NCBI RefSeq assembly: GCF_963259705.1
Contig: NC_081849.1
Span: 59,740,093 to 59,804,092 of the forward strand
Direction of reading: 5' to 3'
DNA length: 64,000 nucleotides
Source of the DNA: Myotis daubentonii
Taxonomy: Eukaryota > Chordata > Mammalia > Chiroptera > Vespertilionidae
Below, piece after piece: positions 1-11,666 of the stretch (positions within the stretch are counted from its first letter, which is position 1; each line of letters begins with the position of its first letter). Made by a program: the position numbers and the translations under genes. Below the pieces are notes generated by a model, which did not search any database, was not told the origin of the DNA, and saw only the letters and a list, made by a program, of their open reading frames with translations.

Positions 1-857
1 TGAAAAAAATGCTCAAAGTTACTAATCATCAGAAAGATGCAAATTAAAACGACAATGAGTTATCACCTCACACCTATCAGAATGGCTATCATCAAATCAA
101 CAAATGACAAGTGCTGGCAAAAATGTGGAGAAAAGGAAACCCTAGTACATTGCTGATGGGAATGCAGACTGGTGCAGCCACTATGGAAAGCAGTATGGAG
201 TTTCCTAAAAAAATTAAATATGGAACTCCCATTTGACCCAGTGATCCCACTTCTAGGAATATATCCTAAGAAACCCTAAACACCAGTCAAAAAGTATATA
301 TGCACCCCTATGTTCATAGCAACATTATTTATTATAGCTAAGATCTGGAAACAGCCCAAGTGCCCATCGGATGAGTGGGTAAAAACGCTGTGGTACATTT
401 ACACAATGGAATACTATGCAGCAGTGGCAGCAAAACAAACAAACAAACAAACAAACAAACAAATAAACAAACAAAAAAGGACCTTTTACACTTTGAGACA
501 GCATAGAGACCCGGAGAGTATTATGCTAAGCGAAATAAGCCAGTCAGAGAGAGACAAGTATCACATGATCTCACTCACATGTGTAATCTTAAGAACAAAA
601 TAAACTGATGAACAAAATAGATCCAGAGACATAGAAGCGTGCAACAAAGTGAGGAATCTCAGAGGGAAGTCGGGGTGAGTGGGTGGGTGGGTGGGAAGGG
701 ATTAACCAAAGATTGTATATGCATATATGCATAACCCATAGACACCAAAAATAGTGTGGGCAAGGCCTGGGGCAGGGGGCAGGTGCAGGCTAGAAGGGGT
801 CAAGGGGGAAAGGAAGGGGCTTCTGTAGTACTTTCAACAATGAAGATAAATTTAAAA
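1..857 (+). mobile_element. LINE-1 3' end, 5'-truncated
   Basis: The left part matches the end of L1 ORF2 (the stretch before and after 'cctcacacctatcagaatgg', about 65-90), followed by the bat-type L1 3' UTR and an A-rich tail at 840-857. The copy enters from outside the window, so its true 5' end is unseen. A second, very similar L1 end lies at 7938-8802. The open frame at 310-603 is a fragment of this element and not a gene. A Ves SINE has inserted into its tail. Confidence 0.9.
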
Positions 858-1059
858 AAATATATATTTTATTGATTTTTTTACAGAGAGGAAGGGAGAG
901 GGATAGAGAGTTAGAAACATCGATTCAGCTGCCTCCTGCACACTCCCTACTGGGTAGGTGCCCGCAACCAAGGTATATGCCCTTGACCGGAATCGAACCT
1001 GGGACCCTTCAGTCCGCAGGCTGACGCTCTATCCACTGAACCAAACTGTCTAGGGCATA
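854..1059 (-). mobile_element. Ves SINE in an L1 tail
   Basis: A tRNA-derived Ves SINE in reverse orientation: T-rich tail at left, tRNA-like head at right ending in '..ctagggc'. The 11-bp duplication AAGATAAATTT (843-853 and 1060-1070) is perfect. The target was the A-rich tail of the preceding L1. Confidence 0.93.
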
Positions 1060-1089
1060 AAGATAAATTTTACAAAAAGAAATGGATGG

Positions 1090-1295
1090 AGGACAGCATA
1101 AGTGTAAAGAGTACAGACTTTGGAGTCAGGAAGGCACGGGCTTTAAATCTGGCTATGCAACATGTTAGTGGGGCTTCAAGCAGCTCCTTAAACTTCCCCA
1201 TCGATAAAATTATACACTGCAGGTATCCTAATACTTATAGTGCTATTAGAAGGATTGATCTAATGCTCATGTTGAACTTGTTATGATTTCTAAAT
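1090..1295 (+). mobile_element. MIR SINE fossil
   Basis: Shows the MIR order: 'gtacagactttggagtcagg', a degraded tRNA-like body, then 'ccttaaacttccc..' and a run similar to 'agtgctattagaaggatt'. It is strongly diverged, as expected for this old mammalian family. The frame 1086-1286 lies in it and has no meaning. Confidence 0.6.
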
Positions 1296-2389
1296 ACCCA
1301 ATAGAGCATACATAAATGAGTTACTCATAATTATAAAAACTGTATAATATTTTTGAGCATCTGATAGATACAGACCAGTGTCTGAATTACTGAAAAATTA
1401 AAAAAATATATTTTATACATCTTTTTTTTTCTTATTTATAGAATCTTGCCTTATGCCAACCCGTGTGTATACTTGATTACATTGTCTCCTTCATGGAAGT
1501 GGGTTGTTTGACATCAAATCAATATGTATCCAGGGATTTGGGTATTATAATTCCCTCCAGCTTCTTCTGGCCCTGCTATGCTGAGCTGCAATGATGAAGA
1601 CTTTAAGGCTTACAAGTGGACTACATTCTAGAAAGTAATGATCAAATGTATTAATTTCTATTTGATACAAGGGAAGCCTTTCAAGTGTTACTGATATTAC
1701 TTGCCTCTGAATGTGATATTTCAAAGCAAAATGTCATGTGCAAAGTGGGTTCATGTTACAAGATACCAGAGAATGACACAGGATGTTGGTCATCATGAAA
1801 GCTTCGTCTATTTTTAGCTCAGCCTACAATCAGGCTGCAATTCAGTGTGCTCGCAGCCAGAAGCTCAGCGTCACTGAATAGATCCACAGGGATTACTGTC
1901 AGTTCCAAACGCTCAGAAAATACCTCTCAAATCTGCTTCTACTCATGACTTTTTATTACTCTTACTACTATTCTCTCAAAACCTCAGAGGCACTTTGGAT
2001 TCTGGCCCCCTTTCCATAGCATTCCCATCAAATCAATGACGGTGTGCCATTAATTCTACATCCACAGTGACCCTGTTATTTCGTTCAGGCCCTCACCGGC
2101 CCTGGATTATTTTAGGGATTCTCCCTGGCCTCAGATGCCCCTTTGTCATTCTAAGTTCATTCTAAGCATGATTTTTCCTTCGTTCATTCTTTTCAATGTC
2201 TGTACATGCTTCTTGGCCTGTAATCAGGGCCCAGATGGCTGGGTCATAAACATTTTCCCTTTTTATTCCCATTCCCACTGGAGTTACCCTTCATTCTGAT
2301 TCTAAATTTTAATATGAAAGATGCACATAAAACCCCCTGGCTCTAACTCTTTGCACTGCTGACTAGGCAATTATTCCTAAAATACTCAT
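1296..2389. other. Intronic sequence, no feature seen
   Basis: AT-rich DNA within the presumed TMEM196 intron 1. I see no exon, recent repeat or structured RNA. Confidence 0.5.
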
Positions 2390-2745
2390 GTTACTCCTAT
2401 CCGCAAAGCCTTTAAAACATGTTTAGTACCTGTCTATTTCTTTAAAATATATATAATTCAAATGTCATAGCATAGTACTCAAGCTCCTCACAGGTCAAGC
2501 CTACCTCTCCGGGCTCTCTTCCTCCTACACATTCTGTGCTCAGAAACCGACATTCTCTTTACCATTCTCAAGCTTTCCGTGGATCATGCCTCCACCCACC
2601 TAAAATGCCCTTCTCTCCTCACCTCCCATCAGTCCCTCTCTACGTCATTTCCCCAAGCTTGCCCCCAAAGAGGCATCCTCCATGAAGCCATCTGTCCCCC
2701 TCTTCCCTTTCCTTTGTGCATCCATGGAATTAGCATACATGACGT
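2390..2745 (+). mobile_element. L2 LINE 3' fragment
   Basis: Pyrimidine-rich stretch with the L2 signature order: 'caagcctacctctccgggctctcttcctcctac', then 'catgcctccaccc', then 'ggcatcctccatgaagcc'. Diverged, as usual for L2. The frame 2579-2776 is inside it. Confidence 0.6.
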
Positions 2746-2773
2746 TCTATATTTGTTTTTCTTTTCTTTACGT

Positions 2774-3000
2774 TAGTGATTAAGTGAGGCTGATCTAGAG
2801 TCAAAGTGGCTGGGTTTGAGTCATGGCTCCATCATTTTCCAGCTGTGTTACTTTGAGGACATTCTCAATTTATGGTATCATGGTGTTCTCTTTAATTAGG
2901 TGCATGAGAGTACATCCCTCATAGACTTGCTGTAAATATCAGAGAAAACAACAGATGTAAAGCACTTAGAAGAATTTACATGCTTAATATGCAAGATCAT
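2774..3000 (+). mobile_element. MIR SINE
   Basis: Follows the MIR consensus: 'gtgattaagtgaggctgatctagagtc', 'gctgggtttgagtcatggctcc', 'ccagctgtgttactttgagg', 'cttgctgtaaatatcagag', 'tgtaaagcacttagaa'. Confidence 0.75.
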
Positions 3001-3759
3001 TTCCCCCACCGGCTATAAAGACCTTAGAGTCAAATTCCAGCATATTATCTATCTTCACATTCTTAGCAAAGTGCTTCATTTAAAGTTTACCATCACTATC
3101 TCAATGAGATCAGTCCTGCTAAAGGAACCATTGGTAGGAAAGCAATGAAAAGAGAGGGAAAAGGAGCAGAATTTTTAAAAAGGGGAGATTATGTGATAAA
3201 AGTAATATTATAATTGCGACTCTAAACAGTAGGGCACAGAAAGGAATCTTGTACAAACCAGCTGACAAGGCTCTGGCTACACACTATTGAGAAAAAAGTT
3301 CTGCACTGTAGAGCGGAACCCCCAGGCTCCCATTCAGCCTGCCTTTGCCATTTACTTACATTAGGCCAGTCAATGGGCTTGATCTTTAAAAGGAGGGAGT
3401 TGGATGGATGGGGTTTGTGAGGTCCTCCCAGCCCTGACATTCCCTGATCACTGATCTCCATGGCCCTGTTTTCCTCCTACTCAGACATTTCTCTAGTATC
3501 TCCCCTGACACATATCATAGCACTGTGACACTAAATACATATTTATTCCTTTTGTACAAATGAGGAGATTAATTCAAATACCACACGATTATGAATTTAA
3601 AAGAGGCAACCACGTGAGAGAGCTTAGCTTTGGCTGTGGGACATGGCAGCTGCCAATAAATGTTTACTTTTTTAGTCCACTTGAAAATTCCTTTTTTTTC
3701 CTATTTTGAAAATTCTTTTTTAAACATCAATTTCCAGTGTAAATATTAACTTTTTTTGT
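3001..3759. other. Intronic sequence, no feature seen
   Basis: Moderately AT-rich. The minus-strand open frame at 3222-3461 has no recognisable domain and I take it as chance. Confidence 0.45.
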
Positions 3760-3985
3760 GAAGCACTTTTCAATTTCACTATACATTCCTAGTCAAAACC
3801 TAACAAAGTATATGATACTCATGTCTGTTGCAGCACTGATCATATTTTACGGTAATTATTCACGGTATATTTGTCACTCCATAAGGTATTTTTTTTACCT
3901 TTAGCACTAACACAGGACCTTGCATATATAAGAAGTTCAAATGAATATTTGTTGATAATCAGATAAATGAATGAACGAAGTTCAG
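3760..3985 (+). mobile_element. L2 LINE extreme 3' end
   Basis: Ends in the diagnostic L2 terminus: 'acacaggaccttgcatatat', then 'atgaatatttgttgataatc' and a short 'atgaatgaacg' tail, preceded by 'atttgtcactccataagg'. Confidence 0.65.
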
Positions 3986-4082
3986 GTTAGTAGGAGAAGT
4001 CGGGGGAAAAACCTCTCCTCTCCCAAAGCTTTTGGTGTTTGCAAAAGGACAACTGAAATCCTGTTTTAAAAAGTCAAGCAAA

Positions 4083-4298
4083 TGCCCTAGCCAGTTTGGC
4101 TCAGTGGATAGAGTGCTGGCCCTCAGACTGAAGGGTCCCAGGTTCGATTCCAGTCAAGGGCACATGTTCAGGTTGTGGGCTCGATCCCCAGTAGGATCGT
4201 ACAGGAGGCAGCCAATCAATGATTCTCTCTCATCATTGATGTTTCAATCTCTCTCTCCCTCTTCCTTCCTCTCTGAAATCAATAAAAATATATTTTTT
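4083..4298 (+). mobile_element. Ves SINE
   Basis: Forward Ves SINE with head '..ctagccagtttggctcagtggatagag', B-box-like 'ggttcgattcc', a CT-rich segment and an A-rich tail. A perfect 15-bp duplication AAAAAGTCAAGCAAA flanks it (4068-4082 and 4299-4313). The frame 4032-4370 crosses the SINE. Confidence 0.95.
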
Positions 4299-4313
4299 AA
4301 AAAGTCAAGCAAA

Positions 4314-4760
4314 GTGCAAATATCACATGATCTCACTTACTTGGGGAATCTAATGAACAAAATGAATTGACCAATACAATAAGACCCAAAGCAGGGAGAC
4401 AAGGAACAGACTGACATACTTTGATGTGGGGTTGAGGGGAAGGACTTATATACCTACTAGAGGCCCAGTGCATGAAATTCATGCACTGGTAGGGTCCCTA
4501 GCAGCTGCTGGCTGCGGGCTGGGTATTCCCTCTTTTCCCCCAGCCACCTGCCCCTGCCGCCACTCCCTGGTTGAACTCCCAGATGACCTCCTCGTCTAGG
4601 AGACAATTTGCATACTATGCTTTTATTATATAGGATAGGCATAGCCCATGGACACAGGCAATAAAGTGGTGAAGATCTGGGGGGGCTGGTTGGGGGGAGT
4701 AAAGGAGAGGTTAACGGGAAACAGCTGTAATACTATCAACAATAAAAAATATACCCCCCC
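4314..4760 (+). mobile_element. L1 3' end interrupted by a Helitron
   Basis: Bat L1 3' UTR ('atcacatgatctcacttac', 'ctaatgaacaaaatgaattg', later 'gcccatggacacaggcaataaag' and 'ctgtaatactatcaacaataaa'). It is split at 4457-4635 by a reverse Helitron; joining 4456 to 4636 restores the usual L1 order. Confidence 0.85.
4457..4635 (-). mobile_element. Short Helitron (HeliBat type) within L1
   Basis: Begins CTAGAGGCCCAGTGCATG with the 3'-terminal hairpin 'catgaaattcatgcactgg' and ends 'ttattatatagga', so read in reverse it starts TCCTATATAATAA and ends CTAG. It sits between A (4456) and T (4636), the Helitron target, with no duplication. Confidence 0.93.
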
Positions 4761-6009
4761 CCCTCCAAAAAAAAAAGAATCTGTTTTTTAAGCCTTCCTG
4801 AATTTCCTTCAAAACCTAAATTGATCACTAGTTCTGTGGGTTTGGAAACATTAGCAAACTTTAAAAAATTAGCTTCAATTTCTTTGGAAAAGCACCGTGG
4901 AGAACACACGACTATTTTTGTAGAAAGTTGTTTCCTTGAAACGCCAACTGGAAGGAAACCCCTCAAATCTGTTAAAATGCTTATTATATCTCTGATGGTT
5001 TAGCGGTGCCAGTAATTTGAGATCATCCTTATTCAGTTCGGGGCAGCAGCCAAATAACTGCATTTTCCTTTTGGTTGAGCACTTATTTTTAAGGATCTGT
5101 AATATTTTGAGGCATCTGTGGAAATCGTGTTGGACCAGGACTTGGACTCGTCCCGGTGCTGTATCAGCTGTGCTAGTTTCTGGGCTCCAGTTTGCTTATC
5201 TGTGAAGTGATGAATTCGGAATAAATTATTCCTAGGTCATGATCCAGATTTATTGTGCAAATTATAATTCTCAACCGAACAGGGAAAGAAACATTTTAAT
5301 GAAATTCTCCTCAAACCCGACTTCTATCTCTTCTTTGCCCTAGCTATCAGATCTCTGATGAGTCAGAAAACACAGGAGCCATCAGAAAGGCCTCTCACCA
5401 CTCACCCTGAAGTGTGAAAAACTCCACATCTTTATGCATATTCATCTTGCTCTCTTTTTATTACAATAGAAAAAGATAAAACTTATCAACATGAATCCTC
5501 CACTTCAGCTCTAAATTCAATCACACTTCACCTACTCAGAGTTCCTCTCTCTTTGTATTTTCACTTTCTACTCCATTATTCACCAGCATTCAAAAGTGTT
5601 CCAAAATCTCCCTTAAGTAAAAGCCTTTCTAGATTCCAAGTCTTTTTACATCTGGTGCTCTATTTCTCTGCACAGGCCCATCTTCCCTTCACCAGGAGGC
5701 GTCTACACTGAGCTATTTCCATGTTCTTATGCCCATTCTCCCTTTAGCAGACTTCAGGCTGCTTACACGCCCATTGTTTAATTGTAACTACTCATGCTAA
5801 GGTAGGCCATGACTTCCACCTTTCAGTCCTCATCTTACATGGAGGCCCTCTCCTTTGGGCTTCTTGACTACCACACTCTCTTGGTCTTCAACGTATTTCT
5901 CTGGTCAAAAGTTCCCAGTCCCTTTAGTATCTATATTCTCATCAAAACTTTTAAATAATATAGCAACGAAAGGCTTTGTCTTGGGTGGTTCAATCAGCCA
6001 CATGGTTCT
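4761..6009. other. Intronic sequence with weak old-repeat character
   Basis: A C-run near 4754 and several overlapping frames of about 60 codons (4736-5205) with no domain. The pyrimidine-rich stretch 5520-5990 may be a decayed LINE, but I cannot name the family. Confidence 0.4.
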
Positions 6010-6024
6010 AAATACATTTACATG

Positions 6025-6209
6025 GCCTGGCTGGTGTTGCTCAGTGGTTTAGCATCGACTCATGAACCCAAAGGTTACTGGTTTTATTCCCAGTCAGGGC
6101 ACATGCCCAGGTTGCAAGCTCAATCCTCAGTGGGGGGCTTGCAGGAGGTAGCTGATGGATGACACTTCTATCTTTCCCTCTCTCTCTAAATATCAAGAAA
6201 AACATTAAA
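6025..6209 (+). mobile_element. Ves-related SINE, older type
   Basis: Head 'ggcctggctggtgttgctcag' is the more general bat tRNA-SINE form rather than the young Ves form. Perfect 15-bp duplication AAATACATTTACATG at 6010-6024 and 6210-6224. Confidence 0.9.
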
Positions 6210-6412
6210 AAATACATTTACATGTATTTAATGTATTTATACACTACTCCCATGTTCCTATTTCCAGCATAATCCTGTCTTCTGAGCTCTGGACCCATCT
6301 AACAGTCCACAGCATCTCTCCATTTGGATATCTCACAGACACCTTTAACTTAACAGATCACAAATAGATCCTTGATATCTCCTCCCCTTATACAGTTACC
6401 CCCACCCGCACT

Positions 6413-6473
<61 letters not shown>
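6413..6473. repeat. (CA)n microsatellite
   Basis: About 30 uninterrupted CA units. The cysteine/valine-rich minus-strand frame here is a translation of the repeat. Confidence 0.97.
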
Positions 6474-6476
<3 letters not shown>

Positions 6477-6976
6477 GAGTTTTCCCTTCTCTAAGCATCT
6501 AATTTTCAAAAGAGTAAGTGGGATCCTATCAGTTTCTGGGTCCCAAAATCTGAAACTCATTCTTTCCACTTTACAATGGCATCTAATCAAACATAGAGTC
6601 TTGTCAACTCTGTGTCTCAAATATCTGTGTTTTCTCTATTTTTATCTTATTCTCTCACTCTTATCCATGTAACCATTGTATCCTACATCCTAGTAGCCTC
6701 CTAACTAGACTTGTGACTTCTTAACTTGTCGGGCTCTAAAATGTTTTTCTAAGCTGCAGCCCCAAGTGGCTCCTATTATAATTAAGGGGGAAATGAAAGT
6801 GCGGTAGCATGTGTCCTATTTGAGTGTTTCCCATGGGCCTCCCCGCCTCCACTATGGCCTTCTATATTTTCCTGCTTACTTACCATGTTCTAGCCACCCT
6901 AGTCTTCTTTCAGTCTCTCAAACACACCAAGCTTTTTCTATCTCAGGGTCTTTACCCATGCTGTTCCCTTTGGTTA

Positions 6977-7188
6977 CAGTGGTTCTCAACCTTCTGGCCC
7001 TTTAAATACAGTTCCTCATGTTGTGACCCAACCATAAAATTATTTTCGTTGCTACTTCATAACTGTAATGTTGCTACTGTTATGAATCTTAATGTAAATA
7101 TCTGATAGGCAGGATGGTCTTAGGCGACCCCTGTGAAAGGGTCCTTCGACTGCCAAAGGGTTCGCGACCCACAGGTTGAGAACCGCTG
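6977..7188 (+). mobile_element. SPIN-type non-autonomous hAT element (copy 1)
   Basis: Terminal inverted repeats CAGTGGTTCTCAACCTTC ... GGTTGAGAACCGCTG and the internal SPIN sequence ('ccataaaattattttcgttgctacttcataactgtaa..', '..cgacccctgtgaaaggg'). The 8-bp flanks are TTTGGTTA and GTTTAGAA; only the right one resembles the usual hAT target, so the duplication has decayed or the left edge is altered. It has an internal deletion and encodes no protein. Confidence 0.9.
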
Positions 7189-7410
7189 GTTTAGAACAAA
7201 GATCTTCCTCCTCTTCATCTGGGTAATGCCCCATTCCCCTTCAGAAAGTATCGTTTTCTTAGCAATGCTTCCCCTGCTTCTCTTATTATTAATACAGTTA
7301 AATTCTTCATAATCCTATATTTCTCTTGTTTAACAAGTCACAACCTGTACTTATTAACTCGTGCATTATTTGTTCATTGTTTATATTCTTTTTTAAATTA
7401 AGCTTTAGAA

Positions 7411-7635
7411 CAGCGGTTTTCAACCTGTGGGACGCGACCTCTTTGGGGGTTGAACGACCCTTTCACAGGGGTCGCCTAAGACCATCGGAGAACACATATA
7501 TAATTACATATTGTTTTTGTGATTAATCATTATTCTTTAATTATGTTCAATTTGTAGCAATGAAATTGGGGGTCACCACAATATGAGGAACTGTATTAAA
7601 GGGTCGCACGGCATTAGGAAGGTTGAGAACCACTG
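7411..7635 (-). mobile_element. SPIN-type hAT element (copy 2)
   Basis: Opposite orientation to copy 1: starts CAGCGGTTTTCAACCTGTGG and ends GGTTGAGAACCACTG. The flanking 8-bp duplication CTTTAGAA is perfect (7403-7410, 7636-7643). Inserted in the same L2 as copy 1, only 222 bp away. Confidence 0.96.
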
Positions 7636-7937
7636 CTTTAGAAGGTCAGGGATCACGATTATTGTATTCACTGCTAGATCCTCCAAATCTAACCCAGAAC
7701 ATAGATTATATGCTCTGAGGAATAATATTTGTTGAATGTATTATGTCTTTAGTCTTAGCCCTGGAAGTCCTGGGTTCTGAGCTGTACTATCTCACAACTC
7801 AGTTCTTTGGACTTGTTCTGCCTTTGTTATATTTATTGTTCTCCTCAGTGGCCTCTGCTCTCTCCTAATTGGATCTCCTATCTCCAATTCTTCTGTCTTT
7901 TTAGCCTAGTGTTTATCTTAAAAAGAAGTAACTTTTC

Positions 7938-8802
7938 CCTAAGTAGGCACTTCTCCAAAGAAGACATACTGATGGCCAAGAGACATATATATGAAAAAAA
8001 TGCTTGACACCATTAATCATCAGAGAGATGAAAATTAAAATGACAATGAGGTATCACCTCACACCTGTCAGAATGGTTACCATCAATAAATCAACAAACA
8101 ACCACTGCTGGTGAGAATGTAGAGAAAGAGGAACCAAAGTACACTGCTGGAGAGAATGCAAACTGGTACAACCATTGTGGAAGACAGTATGGAGTTTCTT
8201 CAAAAAATTAAAAATGGAACTGCCATGTGACCCAGTGATCCCACTTCTAGGAATATATCCCAAAAAAACCAATCAGAAAGGAATATATGCACCCCTATGT
8301 TCATAGCAGCGTTATTTACAATAGCTAAGATCTGGAAGCAGCCCAAGTGCCCATCAGTACATGAATGGATAAAAAAAAACAAAACTGTGGTACATTTTCA
8401 CAATGGAATACTATGTAGCTTTAAAAAAGAAGGAATTCTTGCCATTTGAGACAGAATGGAAGGACCTGGAGAGTATTATGCTAAGTGAAATTAAGCTAGT
8501 CAGAGAAAGACAAATACCACATGATTTCACTTATTTCTGGAATCTAATGAACAAAATAAACTGATGAACAAAATAGGTCCAAAGACAGGGAAGCCTAGAG
8601 CAGACTGACAAATCTCAGAGGGAAGAGGGGAGGACTGACGGGTAGACATAATCAAAGATCATATATGCATCTGTGCATAACCCAAGGACACAGACAATAG
8701 TGTAGTGGGGTGGGGCAGGAGTCAGGTGGAGGGGATTATTGGGGAGCATGGGAATGAGGAGCATCGGTAATACTCTCAACAAAGAAGATAAATTTTTTAA
8801 AA
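7938..8802 (+). mobile_element. LINE-1, 5'-truncated, with 3' UTR
   Basis: Starts in the ORF2 tail ('cttctccaaagaagacatactgatggcc') and runs through the bat L1 3' UTR to '..aaagaagataaattttttaa'. Near-perfect 11-bp flanks AGTAACTTTTC (7927-7937) and AGTCACTTTTC (8803-8813) mark a typical truncated insertion. ORF2 is broken; the small minus-strand frames at 8054-8382 are shadows. Confidence 0.92.
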
Positions 8803-9363
8803 AGTCACTTTTCTATTTATATTTCTCTCTTTCCTTACTACATGGAAAACCCTGCTAATTACACAGTGTTCATTTTTCCTCTTAAACTAGAACAATTTCT
8901 TGTTTTCTACCCCCCCAAAAGAACACTGAAGTAAAGCAAGGCACATAGATCCCTATACCATGTTTCTGCCACTCCAGAGAATTCTGAAAATTTCCAAAGT
9001 TCAACTGGAAAAGGGTAAATGTACATGTTTATCAATAGAGCCACAACATCTCACAAATACGATCACCTTCACAGAAAAATGAAATACCAAGAGGGTAATA
9101 TGTACAACAGATACGTTTGTGTGATAAGCAGTCCTCCATTACCACCAGGCCATCTTGGTGCTATAGCAGATAGCATGGGCTCAAAGGCAACCACCGCAAA
9201 CAAAGAAATTAAACCAAAAGTACTCAAGGGAGAGAAGGAAATAAAAACCCCACAGTGGTAAACGGATCACAGCAGGTACTGAGAGAACCCTTTTTAGGGA
9301 CTGTAAAGTAACTGAATGAAACCAGCAACACACAAGAATGTATTTCAGAAGAAACTGTCAAAC

Positions 9364-9425
9364 ATGCCTGGCCATTTCGGAAAGCAGGCCAGTTATGGAA
9401 ATGAGCTGCAGGTGATACAGGGGCA
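9364..9425 (+). repeat. Copy A of an unassigned ~62-bp repeat
   Basis: The stretch containing 'ggccatttcggaaagcaggc' and 'gaaatgagctgcaggtg' recurs at 10557-10621 with about 85% identity by eye. Similarity fades on both sides. Family unknown; possibly two fragments of one LTR or an old DNA element. Confidence 0.6.
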
Positions 9426-10556
9426 TGGCCTATAGCTGATTGGCCTGCCAAGCTCTTCTAAATGAATCCAAGTTCAAAAATCTCAGGACCGTTTCCCTGC
9501 CTCAAGACCCAGATCTTTCACTGCACAGAGAAAATCAGCCCTGATCCTCAGAATGCCTTTCCTTCACATGTCCCCCTCAGTGTCCATGGAGCCCAACCTT
9601 TCTTGTAGTTAATTCATGATGTATTGTGTCCAGTTCAATTCTGGGTTACGATAGTTTTTCTTTTTAAAAAATAATCTGTTGAATATTTTGAGTATGCTCA
9701 ACTAAATAGGTTCTTTGCTGTGAGAGCTGTGTCTGCTCCAACAGTAGCAAGGAAAATTACAACTAAACTTGTGAATTTGGGTCAGTGGGAGTTTGCATTT
9801 GAAGGATGTTTAAGTGTTAGTTGTCCAAATAAATCTTAGGTATAGTCATTGCTCATGTTAGTCCTTAAAACAAAACAAAATAAATGTCTCTTAGATAGCA
9901 GTAACAGAATCAGAAGAGTTTATCTCCTGAATCCCAATTTTTTTGTTATTTTATTTTAATTATTGCCAAATACAATAATTAAATAAATTTAAAAATTCAA
10001 ACTTACATAAATATTTACTTTGAAAGGCAGTAAAGGAGGATGCAACCAATATGGAGCCTCCGGGTATAGATAATGTTGTCAATTACATTCTCTTTACTGA
10101 AGTAACTTAAACATTTTATATACATTACACTCAGGACCTGTGTATGATATATTTCATAATTACAATTCAATATAAAATAGTTCTATATAACTTAAGGTAA
10201 CTTTACAAATTAGATTTTCCCAGTTTGCATGATTTTGTTTATATTTTTATGTTTAAGATTCCTTCATGTCATATATGAGTAAAATTAACTTAGGTTTGTC
10301 ATATATTTGGGTAATATTCAAAAATAACGCTGGCAGCTTGATACATGTGGAAAATATAACCAAGTTTACAATGTGGAAGATGGATTTGGTGAAGAGGATA
10401 GAAAAAAATAACCTTTGGGCACATGCCAACTATGAGTATATGACTTGTGACTGGTCCTCCCAGAGCTGAAAATGGCCAGGGACTCCAGGGGACTAGAGGA
10501 CAGAGCTTCTGCTCTTCCCAGGAATTGTCAACACCACAAATGAATGTCCATCCAGC

Positions 10557-10621
10557 ATGCTTGGCCATTTCAGAAAGCAGGCCAGTTATAGAAATGAGCT
10601 ACAATTGACAGAGGGGCACGG
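10557..10621 (+). repeat. Copy B of an unassigned ~65-bp repeat
   Basis: Same orientation as copy A about 1.2 kb upstream: 'ggccatttcagaaagcaggc', then 'gaaatgagctacaattgacag' and 'aggggcacggc'. No flanking duplication found. Confidence 0.6.
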
Positions 10622-11395
10622 CATTGTGAACACACCCCCAAGTCAGGGCACTAGCAACCTGAAGGCAGCTTATATTGCATATGAGTGACAATTGTGAACT
10701 TCCTCCAACGAATTGCCTAGCTCTTCATCTCCCCCTCACATACACACGTTTTCTTCCAGTGGTTTAGGTTCTTAGCCTACTCCTGTTGTCGATATCACTT
10801 TCAGATCTTAAGTCACTAAATCCTAAACCCTTTAAGTTCTCATCCCTCAATGAGAACCTCATCTGCTGAAATAACATGGCATAATGAAAGCAGATGAAAT
10901 TCATAGGCAATGTAGTATACCATTAACATAAGCTGCCATTTCTGTTATTATTGACATCATAATTATCACTATTATTTTAATTCCTCAGAGTAATTCATGC
11001 AGGAAAATACTTGGCAGGAAATAAGTTAGAGCAAGAACTAAGATATCCAACAGCCCAGCCAAAAATAAAAAGAAAATCAAGCACAAATCTCTATTTAGTA
11101 AACAATAATTATTCTTCTTTATCCTAATATTGACCTGGAAAATATCCCTGGAACACTAAATCGCAATTAACTACTAATTCCCCAAATTGGTTATGAAAAG
11201 TACATATTTTCTAAGAGAGAGTACATGACCTAAATGTTACCAAATCTTGAGTCTAAGGTCAATTTCATCAATGGTCTCACAATAAGCTTCCTTTCAGATA
11301 TGTATACAAATAAAATGTCTATAATACATAAATAGAAACCACATCCAGAAAATGGAGAAGTATGGCAAAAGCATGCAGTCATTGTTGTGGGCCAC

Positions 11396-11610
11396 TCATA
11401 GTTATTGAATACCTAGCATATATAAAGCCCATATAAGTATTACACTTGATTTTTAGAACAACTCTGTGAGATAGGGAGTAGTATTGCTATCTTACAGATG
11501 AGTTAGCTGATTGCTCAGTGAGATAATGTAACTCACTTAAACTTAAAAAAACTAGGAAATCCTAGAGCTAGAATTTGAACCCAAGTCTTCATACCTCCAC
11601 AACCTATTTT
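11396..11610 (+). mobile_element. MIR SINE
   Basis: Order fits MIR: 'gttattgaatacctagcatat', 'acaactctgtgagatagggag', 'cttacagatgagttagctg', 'gaatttgaacccaagtcttc'. Confidence 0.75.
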
Positions 11611-11666
11611 CATTTCTTTGTGTCATGCTGACACCTCCAGTGAAATAAATGTCTCTTATTTTCATA

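Larger units (their letters stand above)
6240..7745 (+). mobile_element. L2 LINE, split by two SPIN insertions
   Basis: Read without 6977-7188 and 7411-7635, the order is that of the L2 3' half: 'cctagtagcctcctaactag', 'cagtctctcaaacacaccaag', 'tcagggtctttacccatgctgttccc', then the terminal 'tattgtattcactgctagatcc' and 'aataatatttgttgaatgta'. The left limit is uncertain. A CA microsatellite lies near its start. Confidence 0.65.
8814..11395. other. Intronic sequence with one shared unknown repeat
   Basis: Mostly AT-rich unique-looking DNA. No frame shows a recognisable domain. The only internal structure seen is a pair of related segments at about 9364-9425 and 10557-10621. Confidence 0.5.

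Noticed and set aside
4083..4160. tRNA-like A and B box sequences in the Ves SINE heads, here and at other copies
   Set aside because: They are SINE internal promoters with target-site duplications and no cloverleaf-ready 3' half, so not tRNA genes.
6396..6620. Cysteine/valine-rich minus frame
   Set aside because: Translation of the (CA)n microsatellite.
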